Assembly: GCA_963995525.1 (NCBI GenBank)
Contig: OZ023206.1
Span: 50,543,213-50,607,212, forward strand
Length of the DNA stretch: 64,000 nucleotides
From: Escarpia spicata
Taxonomy: Eukaryota > Annelida > Polychaeta > Sabellida > Siboglinidae
Direction of reading: 5' to 3'
Shown one piece after another: positions 10,690 to 23,800 of the stretch. Under the pieces are notes generated by a model. That model saw only the letters and a program-made list of their open reading frames with translations. It was not told the origin of the DNA and did no database searches. Made by a program: the position numbers and the translations under genes. Numbering within the stretch: position 1 is the first letter of the stretch; every line of letters starts with the position of its first letter.

Positions 10690-13180
10690 CCGGTTTTTGA
10701 TGCGAATGCATTCATCTTTGTTGCCTTTGCTTGCATGTGACTGTGACTTGATGACATAAGCGTAACGTCATCTGCGAAGTCTTAAAGTTTTGTCATGAAT
10801 CTCCATCTTATCCCTCTGTTGTTTTCTTCAGTTATGTTCCTCATTATCCAGTCAATTACCATCAAGAAAAGAAATCCGGACATTATGTCTCCTTGCTTAA
10901 CTCCTGTTTTTACCTTGAACCACTCAGATTGTTCACCTTCATCTAACATTGCACATTCACTGTCCTCGTACAAAATCTGGACCATTCTGATTATCTTGTG
11001 CGGGAATCTGTAGCTCACCATGATTTCCACAAGGCTCTCCTGGTGAACAGAGTCAAATGCCTTTTCGAAGTCTACAACATTTACAGATAACGTTGCTTGC
11101 CATTCCACTACCTGTTCTGTTATGTTTCGAAGGATGAATATCTGCTCAACTATGCTTCGTCCTCTTCTGGAACCTGCTTGTGTATCTCTCAACTTGTTGT
11201 CAACCCCATCTCTTGTTGTGTCTATTATCACTCTTCCGAACACTTTACTGGAGACAGATGTTAGAGCAATTCCTCTCCAATTTCCACACTCTGTAAAGTT
11301 ACCTTTCTTAGGTAGTTTAACAATCAGTCCCTGTTTCCACGTCTTTGGTACTTTTTGTTGTTCCCAAATTGTTTTGAATAAGCTTGGAAGCCAATTCTCT
11401 GTTGTCGCCATGTCTGCTTTCAACAATTCTGCTGTAATGTCATCATTACCTCCGGCTTTCAAATTTGTTAGCTTCCTCAGTGCTGCTCTAATCTCTGTTT
11501 TTGTTATAGAGTCTGTGCTGATTTCATCTATGATCGGATCTAATTCAATATCTATAACGGGGTCATCGGACGTAGGTCTATTAAGGACTTCTTTCAAAAT
11601 GCTCCTTCTATCTTGCCCGCCTGGCTGGTCTTTCAGTTATTAGGTTTGCAGATTAGTTTTTCACTGCATTCTGCTGTCTTGTGTTTGTCGTTACTAAGTG
11701 TCTTTGTGATGTTGTAGACTTCTTTCATCCTTCCATTCCCGGCTGCTTTCTCTGCTTCTGCGGCCAGGTTGTCTACCCACTTTATTTTATCTTGTCTCAT
11801 GCTTTTCTTTACATATTTGTACATTTGTTGATACTTATCCTTGTGGCTATGCTTTCTCCTTTCTGACGTTGCTTGTTCTATGTTGTTCTTTAGTCGTTTC
11901 CTGTCTTCTACCTTCTTCTCTCATGACCCTTTGCTGATCCATGTTTTTTGTCCTCTCTTTTTGTAACCCAGTACTTCTTCAGCTGTTTCTTTGTAAGCCA
12001 CCTGGACTTCTTGTCATTTTCTCTCAACAATGTCATTATCTTTCTCGTCGTAGTCCTGTAGTACATCATATCTGTTCCATAGCTTCAGCGCGAATTGTAT
12101 TTTTATGGATGGTTGCTGCATATAGATTGTGGCGAATTTCTTTCAGTTCTCACTGGTCTATTGCTTCCTCTTTAGCTTCGGCCTGATCTTCTAGCGCACT
12201 AACTGGTGGTCACTCGCAATGTCTGCTCCCCTCATAATTCTGGTGTCCGTAACTTATGCTCCTTGCGGCCTGCCCACTAGCACATGGTCAATTGGGTTTT
12301 GGGTTTGCAATCCTGAAGATGTCCATGCCCTCTTATGGAAGAGTCGTTGTTGAAATATGGTACCTGTTATCACAAGGTTGTTTAATCCATAGAAGTTAAT
12401 TAGTCTTTCTCTATTTTCATTTCTTTCACCAATTCCATGGCTTCCCATTACGTCTTCATAGCCCTAATTGTATTCTTCAACTTTGTCATTTAGGTCCACC
12501 ACTACTATGAGTATGTCATGCTGATGTACATTGCCCACAACTGACTGCAACTGTTCTTAAATCTGGTCTTTCTCTTCTTCATTTGTATCATTTGTTGGTG
12601 CATATGTTTGTATGATTTATAGTTTCACATATCTAGCATATATAATCCTATCACTGATAGGTTTCCACTCTAGTAATGCTTGCTCTGCTTTCTGTCTCAT
12701 CATTATTGCCACTAAATGTCTGTTTACGTTGTCTTCTCTCCCAGAGAAAATAACACTCTCTCCTGTTTTCAACTTGACTTTCCCGTGTCCTGTCCATCTG
12801 CATTCGCTAATGACCACGATATAGATTTTGTACTTATTCATTTCTTTTGCAAGTTGGGCTGAATTACCTATTGAATATAGCGTTCTCACGTTCCAACATT
12901 CTATAATTACAGTTTCGTTTGGTCTGGTCAGCGACGCTTTCGGCTGCCGAACGTCCGATTGGCTTTGATCCAGAAGTGTCATACTTTCCACGTATCTGAT
13001 GTCCTCGAGTATATGGAGCGTTGCCTCGTCATAACCGTTTCCAGCATGTGCTGGCGAAGTCACACATTTAGTTTCCGTAACAATTATTGAACTAGTCGGG
13101 TTGTTGGCACTCTGCAGTAGGTTTAATTTTTTGATTTTCCTTCCCCTGGTCAGAGCCTCGTGGTAAAAATTCACACTAAT
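10690..13180 (-). mobile_element. LINE with APE-type endonuclease and reverse transcriptase, degenerate
   Basis: Read leftwards, the 5' part (about 13170-12200) encodes an endonuclease: WNVRTLYSIGNSAQLAKEMN, then SECRWTGHGKVKLKTGE, then a later GxxDxASDHQL block. A basic linker follows (about 12100-11640). The RT domain (about 11600-10690) shows LKAGGNDDITAELLK, GNWRGIALTSVSSKVFGR, TQAGSRRGRS, VDFEKAFDSVHQ and VKTGVKQGD, followed after an in-frame TAA by the FADD catalytic motif near 10765. Stops at several points, for example 11640 and 12480-12560, make it inactive. The endonuclease style resembles the 'craniofacial development protein 2-like' LINEs common in invertebrates (RTE/BovB-related); I am not certain of the clade. 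The C-terminal part is missing or decayed. Confidence 0.9.
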
Positions 13181-13184
13181 TCAA

Positions 13185-14050
13185 AAATATTAGTACATTT
13201 AAAGCTGATTAAGTTTAGTGAGGTACATATTGGTCAATCATGTCATTACTATCAGAGTGTTACTAAATCTATATAAGTTTGCCATCACAGAGTACACAAC
13301 AATATTAGTCACAGTCTTAGTGTCCGATGGTTCATAGAGTTCATCCATACTTGGTAGCGTCACCCAACAGTTTTACTGATTGACCGGATAAAGCGAACTG
13401 TCTGAATCCAAGTTTCCACCATTGTAATCGCTCCACCATCCCCGTTCACTTCCCTCTCCTAGACCTCGCATTCAGCAGCCGGGTGGAGGTTGGCAGGAAG
13501 GTGTTTCGAGATATATTGGTTCGTGCACCTTCCGATAGGTACCTACAGCCAGATTGAGCAACAGAATAGAACTTGTGCAGTGGGTGGGGTGGGTCTTTTG
13601 TCATAGCTGATGTCTTCTTAGTCACATCACTCAATTTTCTGAGCTTCATCACAAAATAGTTCCTTTGGCAGCACTTTTTCTGGCTGCGCTTGGTGTTCAG
13701 AGTCCACTCGAGCCGGTTGGAGATGTCGATGCCTAGATACAAATATGTATGAACTCTCTCTACTACCTCTCCTTTGATGACTAGTGGACACGGGTCGGAT
13801 TGAATATTACGGATCTTTTCCTTTGTTTTCTCGGTGTTAAGGTGGAGAGAGTTCAAATTGCACCACGAAAACAGGTTTTGAACTTCCTTCTTATAGATCA
13901 GGTGGTTATCTTCTTTTATCAAACCAAATAGGGCCTTATCATCAGCATATTTGAAAAGATGGTCCTTGCTGATAGAGCTGTCAACTGGCCTGCAGTCACT
14001 TGTGTACACAGAGAAAAGTGCTGGTGAACTCACACAGTCCTGTTTATACT
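13185..14050 (-). mobile_element. Rex1/Babar-like LINE, 3' fragment
   Basis: Only the second half of the reverse transcriptase remains. Reading leftwards it shows a decayed GCVLSPxLFSVYT region near 14040, then LFKYADDKALFGL (the YADD catalytic box), SWCNLNSLHLNTEKTKE, and VERVHTYLYLGIDISNRLEW. The end is SGCRYLSEGARTN...FLPTSTRLLNARSRRGK, a C-terminus I associate with Rex1-type elements. The frame is open from about 14033 to 13446. It abuts the 5' end of the adjacent LINE on the same strand. Confidence 0.8.
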
Positions 14051-14079
14051 GATGGTAGTAGAGCTGGTGTTATTGATAT

Positions 14080-15110
14080 TTAAAAACTACACCATTGCTT
14101 CGATTATGCCTGTTTGACAATATTGGGGTAGTGGCCACTTATTTCATACAATTTCCAGTCTGCTTCACCCTATCAATTGCAAGCATATTTAATTCATCAA
14201 TTGCAAACATGTTTAATTCGTATTTTACCAATATTAGCCCAAATTTAGCCAACCAAATACAAAACTCAACAAATAAAATGTTCAGACATTACCTTAATGG
14301 ACAACATAACAGTGTATTTAAATTTGTACTTATTAATGATAAAACAATATATAAAACAATTGATTATAAGTTGCGGATTTGATGGTGTTTCCTAACGACT
14401 AGTAATGTCAACTAAAACTGTTTTAAGTAAATTTTTAACTTTAATCACAAACAAAATATTACCTTCGGATATCCCGATAAACTCAAAATAGCCAAAGTAA
14501 TACCAATTTATCAAAAGGGGAACAATACCGTATACTGCAAGTACACACCAATCTTACCTGCAATTTCAAAAGGAATCAAAGCAGTTATTTATCACCAGCT
14601 CGAATGTTTCGTTACGACATAAACTGATGTACGATAACCAATATGGATTTAGAAAGGATCATTCAACTGAATGGGTTGCTCTCGAATTAATTGATAGAAT
14701 ATTGATGGATAGGAAATACTTATAAATACTTTCAAAAATATTTGATACCCTGGACTACTCAATATTAATATATTATTATTGTTACCTCTGAATATATACA
14801 TACAACTCTGATATTGTCACATCTAAATTATGGTTTAACGGCCTGGGGCTATCGATGTGACAGAATAATAAGTAAGTAAATACATAGCTCACACCTTTGC
14901 ACTGTTCAGAAGTCTTATATTACTAAACGTAGAACATCTTCTAAATGTTCACGAATTAAAACTAGTCCATAAATATTCATACAATAAACTACCAGTATAT
15001 CTGCAAAACTTACCATTAGTTCAAAGCAACATTTTCGCAACTTTTAACCACGCGGTCAGTATAAAATCCATACAATCAGGCTACACTATGAATTAGCTAA
15101 ATGAAGCCTC
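14080..15110 (+). mobile_element. LINE fragment (CR1/L2-like), same family as the copy at 55.5-56.56 kb
   Basis: The plus strand reads NMFNSYFTNISPNLANQIQN, then LKIAKVIPIYQKGNNTVYCK, ILPAISKGIKAVIYHQL, NQYGFRKDHST and, after frame changes, C-terminal pieces near 14800-15080. These are RT fingers and palm segments. Multiple stops and an internal deletion after the GFRKDHST box remove the catalytic YADD region. The minus-strand copy near 56.1 kb has nearly the same IAKVIPIYKKG and ILPAISKVIK blocks. Confidence 0.8.
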
Positions 15111-15949
15111 AGTGATAGTTTGCCACATACAATAAATAATGCACCAGATTTAATAAAGAAAATGATCACCACTCACAGTTTATATGCCTCTGCAACATAT
15201 TCCAAGCTTTACTATTTGAATACTCTTGCAGAGCAGTGTACAATCTAAAACTGTTATTTATGTAATCGGGATATCTTTGGCTGACTCTATACCTCTTGTT
15301 ATAAATTACTTAATTTAAAAACCAACTGTTTGTTCGTTTGTGCATTTAGTAAGTGTAATATATAATATATATATAAGACACAATATCATGTACATTAATC
15401 TTGTAGTAATGCACCAATTGTACTTGGGATTGTCTTCTTTTATAAATCAAATAATCGATGAAATTGCTTTTCAGAGTAGCTCCTACGACAGCGGCTATAA
15501 TAATTATAGACTAATTATTAGTCTTAGTAGGAGTCTCCCGTCCCTTATATTACATATTCTTTTGTTTTCTTACCATACGTTTTATGTTTACCAGTTTGCC
15601 GACTCCAATGTAAACATACTGTATGGTTTTTATGAAGATTATTCTGTAGTGTGTATTTGCAACAAATAAATATTTCCTGTTTCTCCAAAATACACTTTTC
15701 CCGGTGTTCCACACTGTTTTTTAGCCTAGCCTGCCTCAAACGACGTCTGATGGTGTCACGTACTTTTATTTTTTTTCAGAACTCACAAATGTTTGTGACA
15801 GAACTGTCAACAATAAAATAACAAAGGTGCAAAATCTCGCGGGCATTGAAAACAACAACTGTCACGTTGTGTGCACCAGCACGACATAGGACATCGAGGC
15901 TCGTCACACAATGTCAACACAAAGAAGAGAAAACATGTGACTGAATGAC
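15111..15949. other. No gene recognised
   Basis: AT-rich sequence with no supported exon. An AATAAA lies at 15665, but no transcript can be tied to it. Confidence 0.4.
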
Positions 15950-17340
15950 TCATGGCACAATATTTAGCGTTTAAGCAGACATCAACTCCCTGTGACGGGG
16001 AACCATTCAAGTGTGACAGTTGTGCAACATATGTAAAGGTTTGTTTGCTTTCTCAGACAGTTGACAAAACTCTGTTTGACACACGTGGAAGACAATCTTT
16101 TCCGAGGAAGGGTTTAAAGCTGCACATTGAGACAAATTTTTAAATGTGACACCTGTGGAAAATGTTTTAACAAGTTTTTGTTTTTTTAACGATAACGTTC
16201 CATCTTGGTAAAGATTACGACTAGTGAGAAACTCTTCAGATGTGATGTACTCTAGTGATAACACGTTTAAGTGTTTGTTTGCACTAGTGCGTTAAGGATA
16301 ACAGCACGATACAAACTAATGTGAGTGTGGAAAGGTTCGAAACAAATACAGTTTAATTATGTCTGTGATTGTGCACACGAGTCCTGTAGAGAAACCATTC
16401 AAGTGTGACACATGTGGTGTATAGTTACCATGTATTGGAAAACTGAAGACGCACGATACGTCTGGTGTACAGTTCTCAAAAAGTTGTCATTTGAAGGCGC
16501 ATATCCGTACCCGTTCCGGGGAGAAACCTTACAAATGTGATAAGTGTGGAGCACAATTCTCATAAAGTGGAAATATGAAGACACATGTCCATATCCACTT
16601 CGGGGAGAAACCCTTCAAATACGATACCTGTGGTGCACAATTCTCACAAAGTGGAAATCTGACGATGCATGTCCGAATCCACACCGGGGAGAAATGCGAT
16701 ACGTGTGGTGCACAGTTCTCAATGAGTGTCCATTTGAAGACGCATATCCGTACCCACTCCGGGGAGAAACCTTACAAATGTGATACGTGTGGTGCACAGT
16801 TCTCCGGGAGTGGAAATCTGAAGATGCATGTCCGTATCCACACCGGGGAGAAACCGGTCTGATATCTGCGGGGCCCAGTTTGCATACAGTTGCGATTTGA
16901 AATCACGTGGCTGTTTTTGTAATGAACCGGAGCCGACTAGATACGTGTGGCTTGCAATTCACAACAAGTGTCAGACATGCGCACTCGCAATGTTAACAAA
17001 CGATTGAGAGATAACATATGTGGGGGTTCAATCATTTTTAAAGATTGGTTCAGGAAAGAAACATGTTGACATTCGCATATCACATTTAAGGTGTGTTACG
17101 TGAGGACATGAGATCAGAAACAGTAGTATGATAAATATAGTTGTTTGTGGGTAATTGTACCGATGTGAAATGTTTCAAATGCGACACCTGCACAGAACAA
17201 TGTTCGGGAATGTGATTTTCACAATAAAAATAATTCTTTGGATATATCGTACTGTAGGCACGAGATTCTTTGAAAAGGTTGTCAAGCAGGCTAATTGTTA
17301 ATGCATAGGCCCACCAAAATAAAGTTGTGTTTTCGGCAAC
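15950..17340 (+). pseudogene. C2H2 zinc-finger pseudogene, copy A, with 3' UTR
   Basis: Fingers are readable from about 16390: [18 protein letters not shown] fingers joined by HTGEKP or HSGEKP linkers, best preserved at 16575-16862 (about four fingers). One finger has lost its first residues, so two linkers nearly touch near 16690. Earlier fingers (15990-16270, 16395-16560) are broken by stops and frame changes. After 16862 the sequence continues as a recognisable 3' region to an AATAAA at 17317-17322, and homology with copy B (32.9-34.15 kb, inverted) ends about 17 bases after that signal. KRAB or other N-terminal domains are not seen. The family binds DNA; this copy is not functional as one protein. 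Confidence 0.85.
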
Positions 17341-17387
17341 CCGATCGAATCTATTAAAAGGTGGCTAGACGTAGAATTGTCTACAAC

Positions 17388-17540
17388 ATGATAAGTATAT
17401 ATATATATTATTACATGTCTTGTTCTATGTCACGCCCTGTATCATTCCCCTTGTACATGTATCTGGTACAGGTACGAGGGGCATGGTACAGGGCGTGAAA
17501 CAGAACAATATATGTAATAACTTATTTATCACATATCAAC
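17388..17540. repeat. Long imperfect hairpin (about 65-70-bp arms)
   Basis: The left arm includes TATTACATG...TTGTTCTATGTCACGCCCTGTATCATTCCCC; the right arm is its imperfect reverse complement (GGGGCATGGTACAGGGCGTG, then AACAGAACAA and ATGTAATA). The loop is about 8-10 bases around 17459-17466. It could be a small foldback transposon or an RNA hairpin. No coding frame is present. Confidence 0.8.
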
Positions 17541-18867
17541 AATAAAAAGCTTTCTAAAATTAATTAATTAATTTAGTACTAATAATAACAGTTCAAACAA
17601 TATGAGTTCATATTAAAACTATTGTTTGATACATTTTGGCAACATAAGTTATTTTAATAAAAACCAACGTCCTTATTTTGATCCAGTAACAAACTGTACG
17701 GTAATGGCTCCATTGAAAGTACAGTTCTGTACAACAGGAAAGCGAGGGATGAAATTTGTGGGAGAAGTCGAAAGATCCATGAATGTGTCGTTGGCAAAGT
17801 CCATGAGAACATCATTAATATTGTCCATCAGGTCCATTGACTGTGTGCTTGTGGCGACGAAATTTTGTGCAGATGGTGTAGCTTCAATAGCCAGAGTTGG
17901 TGAGGGTCGGTTGTAGGAGGTGAAGTGATCGTACGGGGAGCGGTAGAGGCTGGTGTCGGTTTTGAAAATGTTAAGGCTTGGACTGATCTGTAATCAGTTG
18001 TTGGAAATAGTTGAGATTTATTGAACTGGTTAGCGTTGTCGATAGTGTAGATGACATATCATATTGATGGTTGAAGGAGTTTGTGCGGTAAGTATTCAGG
18101 CTCTCTGCATTCTTATGTCCACATAATTGTTGCATTTTTGTTTCGTGCATCCCTCATTCAAACAGATTCGAAACTGCTGTTCTGCGTACACTGTGATTGG
18201 TATGCCTCGCAGTCAGTCCTGCTCGTTCACACACTGATCTGCAGAGTAACCCAGTCTGGTTTTGTCCATCGGTGCCTGTTTGTACCATAAACCTGTCTCC
18301 TTCCACTCGGAGTTCAGTGTCAAATACACCCTGCTTCCAGGAACCAAAGCCTTCGTGGGTCTCCTTTTCCTATATTCGTTGTAAACCCTAACGGGACATA
18401 GGGGATCATCTACAAGAAATTGTTATTAATATTACTGTTGTTATTGTTATAATCATTATTAATATTATTATCATCATCATTAGTATTGCTTTCAACGATA
18501 CAATCGTATCATAAATGTGTTTATCTAGCTATAACATGGAAGCATACTTTGATTGGGAGATTGAAACATCTTGGGATTATAAGCCCTTCTGTCTTTGGTG
18601 TTGGTCCCCGTCCTGGTTTTGGTTGCCCTCTCAGTAAATTCAACGTACTTCCTTCTGTCTGTAGATTCTTGAACTCCACATCTGCCCATTACATCTTCAC
18701 ATGTTCATCTATTCCTCTCAGTCCCAGAAACATTGTCATTGTAAACCACATGGAGTTCATCTCTGCCTCTCAGTCCCAGAAACATTGTTATTATAAACCA
18801 CATGGAGTTCAGTAGCAAGAGTGGAATTTGTCAATGAAAGACACACACGCCATCTTAAAAATTTTCC
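17541..18867. other. No gene recognised; one 52-bp duplication
   Basis: The phrase CTCAGTCCCAGAAACATTGT plus AAACCACATGGAGTTCA occurs at about 18716-18759 and again 52 bp later (to 18812). An ATT-rich tract lies near 18420-18482. No exon is supported. Confidence 0.5.
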
Positions 18868-19110
18868 TTAATGAGAATAATAAAAACATTTATTGCTTGA
18901 GTTCATGTTATATTATATGCTGCTGTCTAGTTCCACGTTCACCAAGCCAAACAAAATCAAAAAAATTCAATGAATTATAAATTCCACATTTGATGCTGTG
19001 CAGCCGGACATTTTCGAATATGCATACTTTTGGCGCGCTTTTCGGGATGCCGAGATGTGAAGTCACATATATGACCCATACTCGCATCAGGCCGACCCTT
19101 TCCATGTATT
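18868..19110 (+). mobile_element. Left end of a second Kolobok-like element copy
   Basis: About 240 bp match the left terminal region of the element at 20.6-25.9 kb, with AATAAAAACAT, GCTTGA(G/A)TTCATGTTA, ATTCCACATTT, CCGGACATTTTCGAATATGC and a GGCGCGC box in the same order. TTAA stands at 18868-18871 immediately before the terminal sequence, as in the other copy. Homology stops near 19110, before any THAP coding sequence. No matching right end was found, so it is a truncated copy or a solo end. Confidence 0.7.
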
Positions 19111-20504
19111 CAGAGCATGTTTACAAGGATAGCTTTATGGTCGAAACGATCGTCAAAGTTATTGTGCTGTCAACATGTAGCTTAAGCCACTGTGGGAGGT
19201 GGGGCGTAGTTCTACGGGTCGACGTAACGAAGCGTTACGTGTGGGTGGGGGAGTAAGGATGCGCTCTACCAAACAAATACCTGTTAGCTTGTTTAACTGT
19301 CGATGTTTGATTGGTAATGCTTAAAAGATACCAAGTTTGGGGCACTTAGAAGAGTATGTCTTTAAGAGTTCTGAGGGTAACAACTAATATTTACCAAATG
19401 TTAGAAAACAAACTACACCAATATAATATTATGTATTTAAACATCATGGCGTGTTCGCAGATACTCATTGTTTGTTCATAGATAGGCCCTACCCGTCACA
19501 GTGTTGAATTATTACATGATATGTGTCTTGCTATGCTATTGATACGAGGGTAGACACAATCATTATTCTGTCTGCTTCTTCTCTATATTGCCAAGTCCAT
19601 GACACAAGGGGCCGTTTTGCCGAAGTATTCGCCACATGCTCGTGGTTCGTGCGATTGCTAGATTACGCATTACTAGCACATTGCGTTTTACGTTTCGAAC
19701 AACTGAGTTTCGATATAAACGGGAAAATCTGTACATACATTATGATTTTCTGTTGGTTTTCTTCGCCGCCGTGTCTCCGTAAGTTCAGTTTAATTTAACC
19801 TTGACGGGAACACGTTCGGAAGGATTAGGAGATACTATCGGGGGCGCATTGAAACAAGGTATAATGACTCGCAAATTATAAAGGTCTAGGGACCCGTGAT
19901 CCTCTGGTTCTGTGCATCTACCTATGCAATATGCAACGATTGTACAACATTTTTATTGAAAATACTATAGCTTCAGATTCTATGTAGACAGTCGCTCTGC
20001 CTTGAGTTCCATGACAGGGAGAAAATCAGAGGAGGTAGCCTCACTCCGCACATGCGCGAAAATCAAGTCATATTAGTGATCGACCGGAAGCCGGCACCAT
20101 TCAGTCAATGCATGCGAACGAGTTATCATGTTTACACGCGAAAGCTTGTTTTGCGCACGTTTCATTCCTCGATGCTTTAAAGGCAAGACGAATGATATAC
20201 TTATTGGACTCAGCCTTCCTAGTGTCAGTGTTAACCAAGTTGTCATCAACGATCTTGATCGCAGTTCTTCTTTGATACAGCTAAGCCAGTACGTACTATG
20301 TATAACAGTTGTTTGGTTATGGCACGCGAAGATTGTTTAATATAAAAACCCATAAAAGTTGTTGGAAAATTAAAATAAATATTACAGATAATCCTGTAGG
20401 CCCATGCTTTGGCAAGCCTGGCTAATAAGGAATTTATAATATTATAATATTGGCATTATTATCCTATGACAATTATCGTATATCCTACGCCAGTAGTTCT
20501 CAAA
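19111..20504. other. No gene recognised
   Basis: Short open frames only; none carries a known motif. Confidence 0.4.
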
Positions 20505-20615
20505 ACAGAGAGTCTCCGCTCCCTGGGCCAGGGATCGTTTGGTAATTTCAGGGGCTCTTCTGATGGCACTGTCATTGTGTAATTGGGGATCAGCTGATTG
20601 TACTTTTTGCTTTAA
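20505..20615 (+). repeat. Dispersed repeat, left half (interrupted by the Kolobok-like element)
   Basis: CTCCCTGGGCCAGGGATCGT and the following 80 bases match the reverse complement of 29470-29560 with few differences. The repeat breaks off at CTTTTTGCTTTAAGG and resumes at 25859. Confidence 0.85.
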
Positions 20616-20765
20616 GGGAATAAAAACATATTTTGCTTGAATTCATGTTAAATTAGATCCTGCTATATATTTCCATGTCCACCAACCAAAACAAATCCCC
20701 AAAAATCAAAGAATTAGAAATTCCACATTTTATGTTGTACATCCGGACATTTTCGAATATGCATA

Positions 20766-20804
20766 TTTTTGGCGCGCTTTTTGGGATGCTGAGATGTGAC
20801 GTCA
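20766..20804 (+). promoter_or_regulatory. E2F-like and CRE-like sites upstream of the THAP gene
   Basis: TTTTTGGCGCGCTTTTTGG (20766-20784) matches an E2F/DP palindrome, and a perfect TGACGTCA (20797-20804) matches a CRE/ATF site, 88-126 bp before the THAP start codon. The second element end keeps GGCGCGC (19031-19037) but has TGAAGTCA in place of the CRE. Function is inferred from motif match only. Confidence 0.4.
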
Positions 20805-20891
20805 GACATGACTCTGCCGGTACAGCGACCGCTTGTATACATTCATTCAGCAATATGACAGCAGAGGTGGCTGTGTAATGCGAATATCATC

Positions 20892-23800
20892 ATGGTTCAT
20901 TGCGCGGCATTCGGTTGTAATGCAAACTCTTCTAAACATAGAGCAACACACAATTTTTTTCAGTTCCCTACGGATCCAGTTTTATTGAAAAAATGGATCG
21001 CAAAAATCAAGCGAGCTAACTTCAAGCCGACGAAACACAGCCGACTTTGCTTCGCTCATTTTGAGAAAAACTGTTTTGATCGCGATCCGGAGATGTTGGC
21101 AACCCTTGGATATCCTGGCGCTCGAATATCGTTGTAAAGCGATGCAGTCCCAACAATATTCCCGGCAGTAGAAGCTGCATTGATGCCGTCAATCCGCCTA
21201 AGACAGGCGTCGGCACGGGCAGGATCGACGGCCGCTTTGCCCGAGTCGAAGGCAAGCGGGTCTCGCAAGCGTAGTTCCAGTGCCACAGTCGTCGCTGCAG
21301 GCTCCGCTGCCGCTGTCACTACAGCCGGCTCCGCAACTACACACATGGCTTCTTCGGGGTACCAGGTTCCTTCTACAAGTGGTGAATTTACGAGGTCTGC
21401 TTACCGAAAGCGGCAACGAATCAAGGTAATTCTTATATGTGATTTCTGCTATTATTAGTATTCTGTAGGTCTAGTATAATGCCTGGACTGGACGGTCTCG
21501 TGTGTGTCAAAATAAGTTATTCAACTTATTGTCATTGTACCCCATTGATTCCAATCATATCACGGAACTCTTCCTAAGTATCTTATATTCTAAATGTTGT
21601 AGTTATGTACGATACTACTATAATAAATCTACATATATTCAGTTTTGTGGAAAATTTGATAGTGTAATCAAATCAATTCAGGTGACTGTTTTTATCATTA
21701 TCATGGTTACAGGAATGTAAGGCAATAAAACAAAAACGTCAACAAATTAATTGATGCTAGTTTGTTCGTTATGCATTTAATTAATCTATGTACTTTTACA
21801 TGCAAATAAGAAATAATTATTTTAATTATACTCGTTGCCGAGTGAGGTTAGTCTGTTATCATAAGTTTTTTAAACCGTAAGAAGCAATACTTGGATGTAG
21901 AACATTGCAATGTGAATTTGCTGATGGAAGAATAATTATATTTTCAAATGTATTTAATGTTGAATTTACATAGATTAATTTATTATTTTTCATACTTACC
22001 ATTTGTTGTTTTTTAAATGACAATACTTGGACTTTATGAAAGTGCCATGCAGTTTGATCAACATCAAATATATGTACACATAAAGTACCATGCATAAGTT
22101 ATATATTTAAAATAAAAAATTTAAAATTACGAAGTGGTCTGTCTCATTCTTATAGTTGGAACCAGTTGCTGGCAATCTCCTCCTCGGACACATGATTCAC
22201 TAAAGTCTTATGTCATCAATGACTTGCTGAATAATTATCTCCCATCAGTATTCTCTGTAGAAAACAGTTTATTGCAGTGTTTGGCACTTGTCTGCTAATC
22301 CAGCTAATTGGACTGAGGAACTAAGTGTAGTGTTTGCCTAAGTCAACTGATCAAATCTAATTAATTACCAGTTGACATTGTACTTTGTAGGTCTTTCCTG
22401 CTATGAATAACAAATACACCAGCCACCTCCAGCTGGCCCAGTGCATTCTCCCTCCAGTTAAAATAGTTATCTGAACCTGATCTACTGGTAATTAAAGCAT
22501 GCTAGGTGGAAATGGCAGGAACTGGGTAACATGGATGTGACATGTCGGATACTTATTATTACTATAATTAACCCATGCCTAACATCACCCTGATCATCAT
22601 TTCAACTGGAAAACCTTGCAGGTAGATGTGATTAATTATTATTAATATTGAATGGTTACCACATTGAACACCCTGTAGATTACAGTATGTATCCATCGAG
22701 TTAAAAATCTATGATGTTTAAGTTTTCAAAAGTAATGTTTTCAATCAATATAATTCTTACAGTAGATGCAGCTTTCATAACACACACTATTGTAACACAC
22801 AAGTACTGTTACATTTGTTACTATATAATTTTTAATATTTCATTAGTAATTTATTTATTTGTATTTTCATAACTCCATTGCACAGGCCTGAGGTGAATTA
22901 CATTAGAGTGTAATATATTACTATTGCCTAGTTTCCATTTTATTACAGTTGCATATTGAAGATAATGTACATCATGTAATTTTGAATTGGAACTACTGTA
23001 TGTACCGAGATAAATATTTAGAAAAAATATATAACTATCGTATCTTGTATTATCTACTAACAATGTTTACGGACAGAACATATTTTTCATTTTATGTGTT
23101 TGTATAACATGAATGAATGGAAGACAAAAGACATGTCACTGCCATTTAATTGATTGCAATCAGTGTAATTACACCTTACTGCTTGGTGCATTGCTAATTA
23201 CTGGCACAAGTCATGATAATTATTTAATTTTTAACTTAATAATGTTATTACTTAAACAAATCAAGTAAATTTATTAAATAATAAATATGTTCACATTCGG
23301 ATGTGGGTCGTTGCCCAGCTACCAAGTGTGAAAATGGTAATTTGCCAAGTTGTGAAACAATAACAATAAATGCAATGCGAGTTGCAAACCTATCTATTGT
23401 ATATTTAGTAGATGATTAGTTATAACCAAAAATAAAATGTTCACAAGTAATATATTGTAACATTTTCCAGGTAATTGTTTGCATAAAAGTGTAACATAAC
23501 AAAAGTAACTATGTCTCTGTGTAGATTCTGTAAGCGTGATATCAATTATTTATGATGTTGTTATCATAGAATAAACAATACATACCTTGCAACTTGAAAT
23601 TAATTTATTAATTTGTATTTTTCACAGCTAGGCAAAGTCTTTTCACAGTTGGAAGCTCGGCAAATGACTAGACAAATGGATGTACAGGTGTATTCCTTTC
23701 AGACAACATGGTAAAAGACAGGATTTTGTTTGCTTTTGTCAGAAACCTACAACAATTAATTTTTTTGCAAATTCTATAAGGGTAATTTGTTATTTCAGTT

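Noticed and set aside
23650..23688. Larger exon 2 starting at 23628 after an earlier TTCACAG
   Set aside because: That start gives a stop after 13 codons; the acceptor at 23648-23649 keeps phase 0 with both neighbours.
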